Source of the DNA: Kappaphycus alvarezii
Taxonomy: Eukaryota > Rhodophyta > Florideophyceae > Gigartinales > Solieriaceae
Length of the DNA: 64,000 bases
Direction: 5' to 3'
Assembly: GCA_002205965.3 (NCBI GenBank)
Contig: NADL03000625.1
Coordinates: 248,001 to 312,000, forward strand
Shown here in pieces: positions 34,340 through 45,843 of this stretch. Positions within the stretch are counted from its first letter, which is position 1, and each line of letters starts with the position of its first letter. Under the pieces are notes generated by a model. That model was not told the origin of the DNA, did no database searches, and saw nothing but the letters and a program-made list of their open reading frames with translations. A program made the position numbers and the translations under genes.

Positions 34340-36770
34340 GAATTCTGTGTCAAACATTTGGTGTTTTTCCTGTCTTTATTTTTACTTTTTCGTTGCGGGG
34401 CCTGCTGGTGACCAAATTGAATTTCGCATAACAGATCAGATTACTCAAGAACGAGGTTCATACCCGAACCATTTCATCAGCTATGATAGTAGTCGCCCTA
34501 AAAAAAGAAGGCAATGGAATTACCACGGAGATTCAGTAATGCGCAGAAAAACCAAGATTAATGCTGAAATTTCACAACATATCAACAAGGTTATTGAGAT
34601 GTACGTAATTTGTGCTAGACAGTACAAATTATCGCTTTTTTAGAAAAAAACCTCTTCGTACAGATTCTGGACGGCGCAGCTAGGCAATTATTCTTGAAAA
34701 ACTGCCCTGCTAACATGAACTATGTACTAAATGTGAAAAGAATGAAGTTGGAAAATTTCAGAGATGCAAGAAAGATACAACTTAGGAAATCACTTGTGAT
34801 GCTTCTTATTAGGTCATTAATGCACTAAAAGTGCACGAAATGTGTCTTCGATGGCCTTGCCAAGTTGGTGGGACACATCAACTAAATCATTCGGTAGTGT
34901 CCCCCTGACATCCGCACAGATTCTCGTAATACGGACGTTTTAAGAAAAGAAGTCCCGAAGTATCAAGAGTGGTCGAGGATTCATCTCCAGATTATAGCCT
35001 CGCAGAACTACTCATTAAATAAACTCGTGATCACTTCGCACTAATGAACTCAGAATTGGCGATAGTTGAATCAGCCTAGGGGCGAAGACTGTGGTTTTGA
35101 GACAGACAATGGAACTCGTATGATGCGATAGGGCCGCAAACGCAAAAATTACCAGCGCAGCTTCAGGGGTAAAACTTCGCGAAAGGTAGCCAATAATCAG
35201 TCAAGCAGAGCTTCCGCCAAAACATATGAGGAGTCCAGACGATATAAAGAGTGCGTTTAATGTGGCAAAACATAGTATCTTCACCATTTTTGTACTAATG
35301 AAGCACTTTCTGCTCATACAAAATTTCTGCTCATATTAATCTCCGTCTCTAACGGAAAGAGTCCTCTGGGCATGTTTTTGCCAATATTTCTGGAAAATGA
35401 AGAGATTGAGGCAAATGATAATAATGAATGCGAACCCGGCGAAAATACTGTTGGGAGCAATCAATTTGCAAAGTTTGATGCTCACTTAGCTGACACCAAT
35501 ATTTCAAGTCAGAAAGCAATCAAATCTACTAATAAGTCTATTCATGTGACAAAGCTTTCTTCTACGATGACTCAGCACTCGATTACACAGAATGATACGG
35601 GAGTTTTCGATTCGGCGACCAGGGGCTTCAACGAAGTGTCAAGCATGTTAGACAAGCCCGCGTCCCTGAATGAAACTAGAAACGACAAAATAATGTCACG
35701 GACAGATGTACACATGACTGGTGCGTTTGTTGGAGGACTAAGAACTTAAAGGCATCGTAAGCGTCCCTAAAGTGTGTTGTGCGTAACAGGCGCATTTTCA
35801 TATGTATTAGGCCCAAAATTATTTCATCACCTTTCGATGCTCCACAAGAGAATACTGGAATTAAGTAATAGAGTAATTTGGAATATGAAACATAAAAGTC
35901 ACTCGGCAGAATATTTCTCCCCCTTGATGTTAAACTTGGTGTCCCATGAATAATGTTTACATTTAATATCGTAGATGCAGATATTCCAGTACAGCTTGGA
36001 TCAGAATCGATGAAAGCAGCGTCTTTTGCCCGATTTACTGTATCGAATAAAATCGTGAAGCGAATTACGCACATCACCGATGAAGGAAACACTGTCTATT
36101 TTGAAAATAGATCCATTCCTATGATCGTGTCTCGGATGTCGCACTTTACTTTACGATCAGAACTTACCATGATACGTACTTCATTCGATCAGAGTTTTCG
36201 ATACTGCACATAAAATTCTTTCATCCTGCCGCAAAAAAAGTTACACTATCTATCAAGATGTCCCGGCCAAAATAAATCACGCCAAAAACTTTGAAAACAA
36301 TGCAAAAGCTATCAAAGCGTTGTGATTCTTGGCAAGGGACTCAAAATGAGAAAGTACGTTATAGAGCTAATATGGGGCGGAGAAAGATAGTTTTTATTGA
36401 ATGAGTTATCATACATTTCACGTATTTTGATAGCGAGCCAGTGCTTCATATTACTGATGAAGGAAAAATGTTCAGTGCTTTGTTTCCTTCGAAGTGTCTC
36501 TACTGAATATATTTGGAAGATGATTATCGAGCGCTGGGCAGCGGCATATACGGGGCTCCCGAACAAGATAACCATTTATTGATTTGAATAACTCGCAATG
36601 GTAATGACAACAGTGTAGATTTTTAGCTTTGAATTAGACAAATAATTCACAAAGGCTGTCTCTTGGCTAGAGCGGCAATACTGCTGTGGAATACCTCGCC
36701 AACTGAATTTTAGGATAGATTGCAGCAGAAAGGTTTGTGATACTGGTGAACTAAGGTCTGCGAGTCACCC
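34340..36770 (+). pseudogene. Copia-order retroelement relic: gag, protease, integrase
   Basis: The gag-like part starts in the frame 34347-34643 and continues with QILDGAARQLFLKNCPANMN, then KCVFDGLAKLVGHIN and PPDIRTDSRNTDVLRKEVPK. It ends in a basic region and a degenerate knuckle (CV.CGKT...HHFC, near 35260-35295). MTGAFVGGLRT at 35716-35748 resembles a protease D-T-G-A box with Asp replaced by Met. FNIVDADIPVQLGSESMKAA (35959-36018) matches the protease-to-integrase linker. LHITDEGKMFSALCFLRSVS, then EYIWKMIIERWAAAYTGLPN (about 36445-36560) match the integrase core around the first catalytic residues. Integrase before RT is the copia order. RT is absent; a mariner copy begins at about 36787. 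Confidence 0.6.
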
Positions 36771-36786
36771 CAAGGAAAAGCGCATT

Positions 36787-37925
36787 TATAGGGTGACTGA
36801 AACCCAGTTTTAATCACTGGTTTACGAATACCTCTAGCAATAAGGGGAGCCCCACCAAACTTTTATAAAAAGAAGAGGTCCCTAAGTTTTCTTTTTATAA
36901 AAGTTTGGTGGGGCTCTTCTTCGACGAGGTAGATTGCAATGAAATTTTAGAGGCACCTGAGGATACTAAAAAATCTGTGTCAATCGTTGAGTACCTTTAA
37001 TTGCTCCTACAAATAGCTCACTGAAGGTAGTTACATGCGAAACATGGAAAAGTACAGCAACAAACATTCTTTTAGTTCTGGCAATGTGTGATCTCCAGAG
37101 AGGAATGGCAGTCAGTAAATAAATCAAAGAACCGCCAATGCAGCATGATTGTTCAATTGGTATACCAGTCTATGGCTGAAGGCAAACAATGAAAAATTAG
37201 TGCAAAAAACAATAAGTACGCGAAATAATATACGACCGGTGGCCTTCGTCGAGCTTTTCGCTCCATTTCAAATAAAGATCCAAATAATATAAAGATTTTT
37301 TGTGCGCCAAATACCCAACTCGAACGATGCATACCCGAAAAATCTCTCAACCATGGCGCGAGGTTCAATTTAGATGACGGGAATGGTTTTGAAAGCTACT
37401 GGTATGATATACGGAGGAGGATAAGTTTTTTTCGCAGCCCCAAACGGGAGATGGCTCGCTGATGCTATGAGGCTCAATGTCATTGTACGGAATTTTTCAT
37501 TTATTTGCGGTCAATGGACGAATGAACTTTGATATGTACTACCATCTATTATGAGAACAGCTAAAACCATTTGAAGCTGTCAATCTCGGAGAGGAATAAA
37601 TATATCAACAAGTTAATGCCGCGGTCACCACTTTTAAGTACTCGCTAGACCGACTCAGGAAAATAGTATACCTGTTCTACATTGGCCTGATAAGAGGCCG
37701 GACCTGAGTATTATAGAAAATCTGTAGTGAGTTCATTCGCGTCGAGTTTACGGCGATGCGAGCCAGTTTGGCTCGATGAAAGAGCTCCGTTCAGTGATGA
37801 ACGAGGCTAAGGCGAATATTAGATTAGAAACTATTCAGTCTCTTTATGCATCTTTTACTCGGCTCCTAAATTCAGTCGCGGGGCAAATAGCTGGTACGAC
37901 AAAGTAATGGCTCGATAAAAACTGC
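36787..37925 (+). pseudogene. Tc1/mariner-type transposase relic
   Basis: TATAGGGTGACTGAAACCCA at 36787 looks like the left terminal repeat of a Tc1/mariner element. The coding remains, across shifting frames, include FNLDDGNGFESYWYDIRRR (about 37360-37420) and WPDKRPDLSIIENL followed by TAG in place of TGG (about 37684-37730). After these come SMKELRSVMNEAKANIRLET and SLYASFTRLLNSVAGQ (37778-37890). These match the D...SPDLNPIENLW...L...R...G pattern at the transposase C-terminus. The N-terminal helix-turn-helix part is not recognisable. A 28-bp inverted repeat lies between the presumed left end and the coding part. The right terminal repeat was not found. Confidence 0.7.
36847..36916. repeat. 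Perfect 28-bp inverted repeat, 14-base spacer
   Basis: Arms 36847-36874 and 36889-36916 are exact complements (GAGCCCCACCAAACTTTTAT... and reverse). It could be a minimal inverted-repeat element that landed in the mariner relic, or a hairpin RNA source. Confidence 0.95.
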
Positions 37926-38234
37926 TGCTGCAAAGCTGTGTAGACTTAATGTGGGTCGTATGCTATTTTGCGCACTTATAGCATTTCGCAGTAGTTTTGC
38001 TGATCGTAGGGGAGCCAATAAGAGCTCTTGAGGAGTTAGGCGCTGAGAGGTTTGTATTTTTATACGTGCAGTCAGGATTAAATACCCAAAAAGGGTCAAC
38101 TGTTACAAAATCAGTGGTAGGGAATTTTTGAAGTGTAGTTATGCCTTTCTCGCTCACCGCAGATCTCGTTCCCTGTATACTGTGCATCAATTTTATATTA
38201 TAGTATCGCATATATCTTCCAGTGGTGAAACACG

Positions 38235-41200
38235 TGGTAGAAATCTTTACTCGTATGAAACAAAGCACCCAAACGTCAGACGTGCATAAGTCCTTGAAAA
38301 ATACTACTAGAGCAGAATACGGGTGCTCGCCTTGCGGACTTGATTCCTTGGAAGACAGAACAAAAAACAAGTGACGAAATCCGACAACTCAAGCGTGGCG
38401 GAATGTCGGCAGAAGGTAGCGAAAGGAAGGAGAAGGCGGGAAAACTTGGAAGCAATCTCCCATAACGGATCGATACCCATGGGCACCAGTAAGAAAAAAA
38501 TGGCTTCACAGTACCCGCCGTAGCGTGAGACCTTGGCGTGCTCGGCAAGAGAAGCAAGAGCGTCGGGAGATGAGGCGCTGTGCAGATGGCGCTGGTGGAA
38601 GTAAGGGTGAGCCACAGTAATATCCAATGCGATATCCTTGGCGTCGAGATCGTAGGCGGCAGGTATGTATAGATCCATGCGGAAATAAAGCGAGAAGTGT
38701 AAAGTGGTGACCGGGAGCGTTTGTTCAACGAGCGCACTGATATCAACCAAGTTCTTCGCAGAAGGGATGAAGGGCATTGCGAAAGGCGTTGTGATGCCGG
38801 TTTCGTCCGACATTGTCCTTGCAGGTGAGGGTATATTTGGCTATCGGTTCCAGAACTGGAGCAACGTCAGCGGAACGGCGAGAGCAGACCGAGAATCGCG
38901 ATTGCCCCAAAAAATTTAAGCATAAAGGTAAAGGGCGGCGGAAATTCTCCAAGCATGGAATGCCAAACATGTGCCACGACGCCGGTGAAGAAGAGAAATG
39001 AAGAGGGCACAAGCGGATTTGGTACGCACGGAGAGGAAAAAAGCCCTCTTCGCGGCGTCAGCGAGGAGACACATGCGATTGAATGCGTAAGCGTGCAGTT
39101 CGGAGTTGATGGTAGGCTGAATTTTTTCACCTGAAAGTGGGGACGTGCAGCTAAGGAAGAGTGCAGTGGAGCTTAATGAATAAGAGAGTGAGGGATCAAT
39201 AGAAGATAGAAGCGATATAGTGGACCACGAGATTTCATCCATTTGGATTCATTGGAGGAAGGAAGAAGGTTAGACAGGACTGGCAGTGATTCGATTAGAG
39301 TAACATCGTACGCAGCTTCGACGGGAGCAGAGGTTTGAAGGAACCCAAAGCCACCCAGAGAAATGGATAGAGAGCCATGGGTACACGATCTGTTCGGGCA
39401 GGGGCCTTGAAGCTGGTAGAATGCTTCCCTCTGCTACTTATCGAGGAGAAAGGCGAGTGCAGTACATTTTGTGGCGGGGAAGCGTCCGAAGCAGGTGCAT
39501 GAACTTAAAAGCGCTAGCGCAAATGCGATGTAAGTGGAAGGCTAACTGGGCATCCTCGAATGACTGAAGTGCGGTGAAAAAATGACCGATATCCTGCTGG
39601 ATGCGATCAAACAAGTCGATAACGCAAGCGTCGGAGCCAATGTGGAACCCGAGAAACTTAAAAGCCATACAAAATCGAAAAAGAGCACGGCAGACGGACG
39701 GAAGGAAAAGCAGAAACAAAGACGTAGGCACGCAGAAAATATTACGTAGGCATGGTTGTTGCTCAGGTTGAGCTTGAATCCAATCAACGATCCAGCAGTA
39801 TGGAAAAAACAAATGGTTTTGGCAGCATCCGAGCCGCGGGCAACAGTACTCCCATTTTCAGCGTATAAATCATTCAGGGGAGAAAAAAAACGTCCTGGAA
39901 TGACACGATAATCGGTTGCAAAGCATCAGCAAAAGACAAAGGGCCGAACGTGTCACCTTTTTGTGTGCCAATGGAACTGAGAATACATAAAGGACCAAAA
40001 AGAACTGAATATTTTCAATGTAGCAGTAATGGACCCATTGGGCGATTTTGGAGGCATAATCTAGAGCATAGTCGAGGATACTCTATAGAGGAAGATACTT
40101 TTAAACGCATTGTAAGGGTCAATTTACAGAAGATTATGGAAAATCAAAATCCCGAACGTTAACGTATGCGGCACACATCTTTTTAATTGCTTCGATACCA
40201 CTATTTACCTTTACACCCAGTTGGTATGGGAGAAGGCACGAAATTAACTGCGGGCAGGATTTGTGTGCGAGCATCCAGAAAGTCAAACGCCGCAACAGGA
40301 GGTAGACAGAAATAGTTCTTTGAACGCCACTATGCTTAGGAAGGGCGGTGAGCCGGCCCTCGCAGAATTATTTGCGAAAAGAGGGTAGCAGTGCTCCGTT
40401 GCAACACAAGTCGACAAATTTGGTAATCAGATAATGGCAATCACGATCAAGCGCCACACTCTATGGGGGCGAAGGAGCAGGCGAATTAATATCGGAGACC
40501 TACCGTCTGCGCCAGCTGCAGTGGTGGGAACCAGGCTGTAGATTGCGCCGCGGACATCGTAAACGGAAATTTTGAATGCCGAATTGCTGAACGAAGTTGC
40601 TTGGGAGGTGAAGCAGAGAATGGGGTAGATAGTAAGAGATGGAGGGCTTCAAAGACGCGGAGAGTGTCCTCAGTAGGAGGAAGTGGGCCCTGATGCTGGA
40701 AGACAGCACGAGTAGCCGTACAAGGGATGTCGCGATAAAGAAAGCGGCGGCAACGGCGATTGAGATAATTCAGGGAACGGAGCGAGGTGTAAGTTGAGGA
40801 ATAAGGCGCGGGAGACGGAAAGCAGAACTACTCGACCACGTCACGATGGCTCAAGACAGGAAGATGGTTGACTGCTACGGCCCAGGAGTTCCGTTTAGCA
40901 GCCTGACGATCCAGGCAATCTGCGAGTATCAGTGCTACAGAAGCATCGACGGAGTTGTTGTTGGAAGGCGGACCTTTGGGGTACTAGTAGCATAAGCAAA
41001 ATACTGAGTGACAGGCAAGGATTCGAAGGAGTCGGCTAGCGGCCATTCAGCTTGAAAGGGGAGAATAGCGATTAAGGAGCGAAAAGAGGGTTGTTCTGGA
41101 AAAAAACGGATGAGGGCTTGAGCAGCACGGGAGTCGTCGAGTTGCGAGAGGAATCGTTGAGCTGAGGCGCAGAGGCGCAGAGGCAAAGGTAGACGCTTCC

Positions 41201-41610
41201 GTCCAGAAGGGAGAAATACTGGACGAGGAAGTTGAGGGTATTGTTTGTGAGGGAGACGATAGCGGTCGCGTCACGCATCTTTTTCTGTTGAACGCATGGT
41301 GGGGAAGTGTAAGTGGTTTCGGTGGGCGCGAGCGTGGGGATGAGAGTTGGGAATTGTGTCGGTGGAAGGCCTTGATTAGATTGAACTCTTTCTGTGATCG
41401 GTATCATAGGAAGATAATTGGCCACCCGTGTGAGCTCGGTGAAAAAATCAGAAGGTAGAAAATGGAGGGAGACGCCGGAAGTAGCAGGAGGGAAAAGAGA
41501 ATTGTGGCATTTCTGGCGAGGGAAAACTGCGGTAAGGAGGCGAGGCGGCTTCTCAAGGGCGGGCGAGTGCGGGCGGGACCGAGAAGGGAGGGTGCAAGGC
41601 GAGGCGGTCG
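38235..41610 (-). mobile_element. LINE-A-like element, longest copy, heavily mutated
   Basis: On the minus strand the order is: a Pro/Thr/Ser-rich N-terminus (41570-41100); an arginine-rich segment LNYLNRRCRRRFLYRDI (about 40760); RT remains LDYASKIAQWVHYCYIENIQ then GTQKGDTFGPLSFADALQPI (about 40090-39900); the active-site region LNDLYAENGS where a YADD-type box should stand (39853-39876); LGFHIGSDACVIDL (about 39640); a zinc knuckle CSRRS...YTLTCKD; RMDLYIPAAYDLDAKDIALD; and a decayed C-terminus. The 3' end GTAAAGATTTCTACCACG at about 38235-38252 is the LINE-A tail. Length is about 3.4 kb with many frameshifts. The AEN in place of ADD would abolish polymerase activity. Confidence 0.8.
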
Positions 41611-42870
41611 CTTAGGCTAAAGCAAAGAAAACTTTCCTCTGTGTCGTATAAAGTTGAGTACTCTACTAAACTGTACTGTGTAATACTGCTAACCTGTACA
41701 CTGCAAAGTTATCGTGGACATCTAGCCTCTGGTCATCAATATATATATATCTCTAACCATTCTAGCCCTTGCATCGATGATGGATACTATATTTTTGTAA
41801 ATCCACAGCATACTATACTGGATTTGCTTTAAGTAGAGTTAACAGCTCCTTCTTATCCGATACCCTAGTCCGGATGCCATAGGTTGACTTTCTCATTTTC
41901 GGGAATAAAAATCTCTGCTGCCAGAATAACTACATGAGACAGACTCAATAGCCGGAACTTTACATTCTCAAAATCTTGTATCATAATCAACAAATTCAAA
42001 TCAATTACAAAGAGGGGGATAACGAGGTAGTTTACTTCGTCGTGTGACACTTCTACCGGAGGGAATCTGATTGGAGTTTGGAGAGAAGGGAAGGGGAAAA
42101 CACAAAAAAGTCTGCGCCTCTGTGATACTGTGAATACACCGACAGTCCAAGGCAGGCGAAGAGGCATCCCGCACTAGACAGTACAGCTTGCGCTCCGTGT
42201 CTATTCATCAGGAAAAGTTTGGCTCTCGAGAAGCACTTTATTGCCCTCGTGGCAGATATGAACTTTGATTGGGTTACTGTGACATTTGACGTACGAAGAA
42301 GTCAACTTTCACCTCAGTGTTTACATCTAAGGCAACGTTTCAAAGCACGAGTTTAGGTGTGCTGTAACCGAAGTTGCGTGCTCCTTTTATGTCAACAGGT
42401 GGCTACTCCATTGAGTCACTATTGTTTTGAGGATGCTACGATTATTGTGCTACCTAGCACTGCCATGTCTTGGTTCATGACGAAACAAATGCTCATCCCC
42501 CGAAAGGTGATACAGTACCGTTTAGACTGTTACTTGGGTCGCACCACTTAAGGAAGAACGGGTCAAGGGAGTCGCGGTATGGAGATGTAGGTCGGAAGGC
42601 GAAGGCGAAGCGATGGGCACACCAGTCCTATTGTTGCCCGCCGACATGGAACGCCGGCGAGTGTGGTTTATGAGTGGCCTTCTGTGTCGCCTGGCGACAC
42701 GGAAATTAGATAATCGGCTGACCTTTCGGATTCCAAAGTCTGGCAAACTTTAGATCTCAACTCCGCCTGGTACGTTGTTGCACTACACAGTGTTGTGTGA
42801 AGACCTTACCCAGCGCAAACCGGCAAAGTTGGTGTCTAGCAACTCTAAATCCGAACTCCGCCTAATACTG
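41611..42870. other. Unassigned stretch
   Basis: Short frames on both strands, none recognised; (AT)n at about 41740. The end (42875-42912) is a cluster of GTACTGTAC palindromes. Confidence 0.5.
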
Positions 42871-42939
42871 CAGAGTGTACTGTACTCGACGGTACAGTAC
42901 AGTACAGTATGTATGTCGAGGCGCGGGCTACTGTACATG

Positions 42940-43740
42940 CCGAAAGCGTTGTGAGCCAATACTCAACAGTACTATAAATGTTCCCGGACAGTGTGGCCGT
43001 TGTATCCGTGCCGCTATTGAAGACGTTCGATCAGCAGTCATTGGAAACGATCTTGCTATTGCTATTCAGCAAGCTTTGGGTGAGACCAGTGACTCTTTAG
43101 AATTTGAATTTTCCCGTTGCACTGATGTCTAACAAGAGGTGCTTTCCCACGAAAACCCCCATACAAGTATAGACGATGCAGAATAAGGACCCTTTCTGAC
43201 CTTAGATCAATCTGATGAAAAACAGCCACTTGCTTCCTATGAATTGACCGACATTAATGAAGAACCGTTACCGACACATATCCCTGTTACCGATGAGTCT
43301 ACAGGCATCAGTGGCAATGAAGTACATATCTCTCCTGGCTTTGAGTTGACATCGCAGGACAAGGAAGCTACTGAACTTTTACAGCCAAAAATTCTGTCAC
43401 AGGAAACGAAAACCTTTTACCCTTTTGGTTATTTCGGGCACCGAGGTAGCCACCAGTCCGTCTCTGTGGGGTCCCTATGGAACCGACCGCTTTTGGGTTC
43501 CAGTTCGATGGCTAGGTTGGTCCGACTTTGATTCGGTGGATGGCGATGAAGTCAATGACAATTTCGCTGGAGCAAGAGAGCTAGGGCCTGTAGAAGATGC
43601 GGAGGTTCAGTAAGTCGCTGTAGCTGGTAAGTTGTTGGTTGTTAAGGTATGTTCATTCATGTTTACGATGTAGTCAATAATTTAAGAGCCTTGAGAACAC
43701 AGACGATCTCAATTGTCATCAGGAAAACTGAGCAAAACAC
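42940..43740 (+). pseudogene. Family D protein, copy 1 (unknown function)
   Basis: One frame from about 42940 reads GQCGRCIRAAIEDVRSAVIG, a Glu/Asp/Ser/Thr-rich segment, then to 43440; it contains stops at 43130-43132 and near 43184. A one-base shift moves to the frame ending at 43613, which has VISGTEVATSPSLWGPYGTD, FWVPVRWLGWSDFDSVDGDE and the ending VEDAEVQ. The last part aligns with the C-termini at 52480-52654 and 59234-59450 (-). Bases 43614-43740 would be its 3' UTR, into which the gypsy element appears to have inserted; a tail-like motif follows the gypsy 3' LTR at 49961. No known domain is recognised. Confidence 0.6.
43736..43740 (+). repeat. 5-bp target-site duplication (left of gypsy element)
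   Basis: AACAC, repeated at 49942-49946. Confidence 0.85.
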
Positions 43741-44160
43741 TGTAGCTATGTCTCTGTTACACCGCTGAGTAATAAAGATTTGTTCGCTTTTGTTATTTCA
43801 GTTCTTTGTTACACAGTGGTGTAACAGAGAAACTGCATAGTCTTGAATTAATTTAGAAGTTTGATTCTCTTTCAATGTTTTTATTTGATGTGGAGCCCCA
43901 CTTTATCGTTTTATTTACTTAGTTCTATTCTAGATAATACAGTTCTATAGTTGCACCTTTACCTTCTAGAAAGGTCTACAGAGCTAACAAAGCATAGAAT
44001 TTCTAGAGCTACAGTACTGTCTATGAAAAAGGGGCTCATGTGGATTCTTGTGGGAATACAGGTACACTCCATACACCCTTTGCCCCAACTTTCTGAAACC
44101 CACTACCATCGTATCTACTGTTCCTTTAGCAGCACCCCGGCTGCCTCCCTCTCTGTTTCA
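43741..44160 (+). repeat. Gypsy 5' LTR (420 bp)
   Basis: Begins TGTAGCTATG and carries the stem-loop with arms 43751-43778 and 43803-43830. The promoter block reads TCTATGAAAAAG where the 3' LTR has TATATAAA, so its TATA box is probably damaged. Confidence 0.95.
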
Positions 44161-44161
44161 T

Positions 44162-44176
44162 TGGTAGCATCGCTTT
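44162..44176 (+). promoter_or_regulatory. tRNA primer-binding site
   Basis: TGGTAGCATCGC begins one base after the LTR, the normal place for pairing with the CCA end of a tRNA (complement ...GCTACCA). The tRNA identity was not determined. Confidence 0.7.
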
Positions 44177-45100
44177 CGCCGGTTCCGCTACTTTTTCGGT
44201 TTTGTCTTGCTCTAGTTCGAGGTTTTTTCGCACGTGTATTTGTTTCTGTTGGATGTTGAATTTATGAAAAAATTTTCTGTCAGTTTACTGTAAGCAAAAT
44301 TGCAAGCAAAGTTGCATATACTGTACTTGTGGGCTGCAGTGCCAAGTGCAGGAGATTACCTGTGGGCTGGAGTGCCAGGTACCCTAAACCTCGTTGCTCC
44401 ACACAAGCCGCGTTTACTAGTCGGAGATCTTAGTAACCGAGAACGTGAGGGTGCAGCAAAGGCGGTTTTCTTTAGGTCATTCTGTCCTGGTAGCGTGCAG
44501 GCCTGACGAAGCTGCGAGATCCTGTGCAGAATACTTGGACTGGACAGATGTGCTTAACTAAGCTGCTTTAGTAAATCCGTGCTTCTGACCAAGTCCCTGA
44601 GGGTCTTCTGTCAGTACTCGTCTACAATTATATTGCAATTGTTGGCTGCTAGTTAGGTGCACCGACTGGGTCACGGGTTAAGGTAACGCTTTGAATGGTC
44701 GAATTGGACTGGACTTGGACTAAGGGACCTGTGCTCAGAAAAGGTACTACTTAGTTGTTTATCAGCTTAAGGTCGGCTTGAAGGGCTTTTCTTTAGCGTA
44801 AGGACACCGATCGCGGTCTACATAGTGGACTGGCCGGGACATTCCGGACGGATTGCTGAGTCACATCGGAGTGTAGATGTGATCTGAGCTGCTGGTCAGA
44901 CACTCCCTCCGCGGATAGGGAGCCAACCCGTCGTCCAGGGACGAATCGCTTGCCATGTTTGGTTTTTCTTTTGTACTTCTTTTTTTTATTTGTTTGAATT
45001 GAATGTTTTGGTTTCGGTCCTTTTCGTTATATCTTTCTTCAAACCAAATAAGCCTGTGTTGATTGATGGGACCCGAGACGCGTTCACGGTTTTTTCATGG
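44177..45100 (+). other. Gypsy untranslated leader
   Basis: No frame of interest. Contains a local direct repeat around GTGGGCTG(C/G)AGTGCCA (about 44328 and 44362). Probably a packaging/leader region. Confidence 0.5.
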
Positions 45101-45119
45101 TTGCACTCAGTCGAAAAGT

Positions 45120-45730
45120 ACCTAAGACTTATCCAGGTGGGCCACTAAGAAGTCATCAGCGCCCAGAATGCTATCGACTTTGTTTCGACATTCATGACCG
45201 GAACCGCGGCAAACTGGAGGTATAGGGTTGTGTCTGAGAATACTTTTCTGCCTACATGGGAAGCATTTAAGCTCATGGTTGAGGCAGACTTTGGCTCCCA
45301 GGACAGTTTCATTCGACGTCGCGACAAGCTTACAAAGATCCACCAGAAATCAGAAAGCGAGAGTTGCGGCGTATCTCTCGGATTTCAGGAATTTGTTTAT
45401 TAATGTTCTCGGTACCAGTGAGTCGGAAAATTGGAGCGGTCCTGTGAAGGTCTCAAACCACACATTCTATTGGAGGTTCGTAAAGGGAACCCATCCAAGT
45501 TTGAAGCTGCAACTACCATTGCTCTTAACGTTGATGGAGAATTTTACGGTGCAGGTTTCTTAAATGGCAGAGGTTCATTTCACACCAATCGAAATGCCTC
45601 AGGTCCTATGCCGATGGAGATCGAAAACCTGGAACGTAAAAACGATGGGCAGTTTCGGAAAGACTTGATGGAGAACCGATGTTCTACGTGCCATAAGGTG
45701 GGATTTAGACCTTGGAAACACATGAAATGA
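45120..45730 (+). pseudogene. gag: Gypsy gag
   Basis: FMTGTAANWRYRVVSENTFL, TWEAFKLMVEADFGSQDSFI and RRRDKLTKIHQ (45190-45350) form the standard gag capsid domain. One frameshift leads to VAAYLSDFRNLFINVLGTSE (about 45363-45422). A second leads to CEGLKPHILLEVRKGNPSKF and, at the end, PMPMEIENLER and the degenerate zinc knuckle CSTCHKVGF...H (about 45680-45720), which lacks the final cysteine. The protein would coat the RNA in virus-like particles; this copy needs two frameshifts to be read. Confidence 0.8.
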
Positions 45731-45843
45731 AACGGAAATAGAGATAGCATGGGTGATAATCCCATGATGGCGAACAATACATAGGCAGGATGCGGTGATG
45801 GTTTTAATGGATTTGATTCGGAAAACTAGCTGGTCCACCAGAC

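Noticed and set aside
44510-44940. Start of a gag gene in the gypsy leader
   Set aside because: No open frame with gag motifs before about 45120; treated as untranslated leader.
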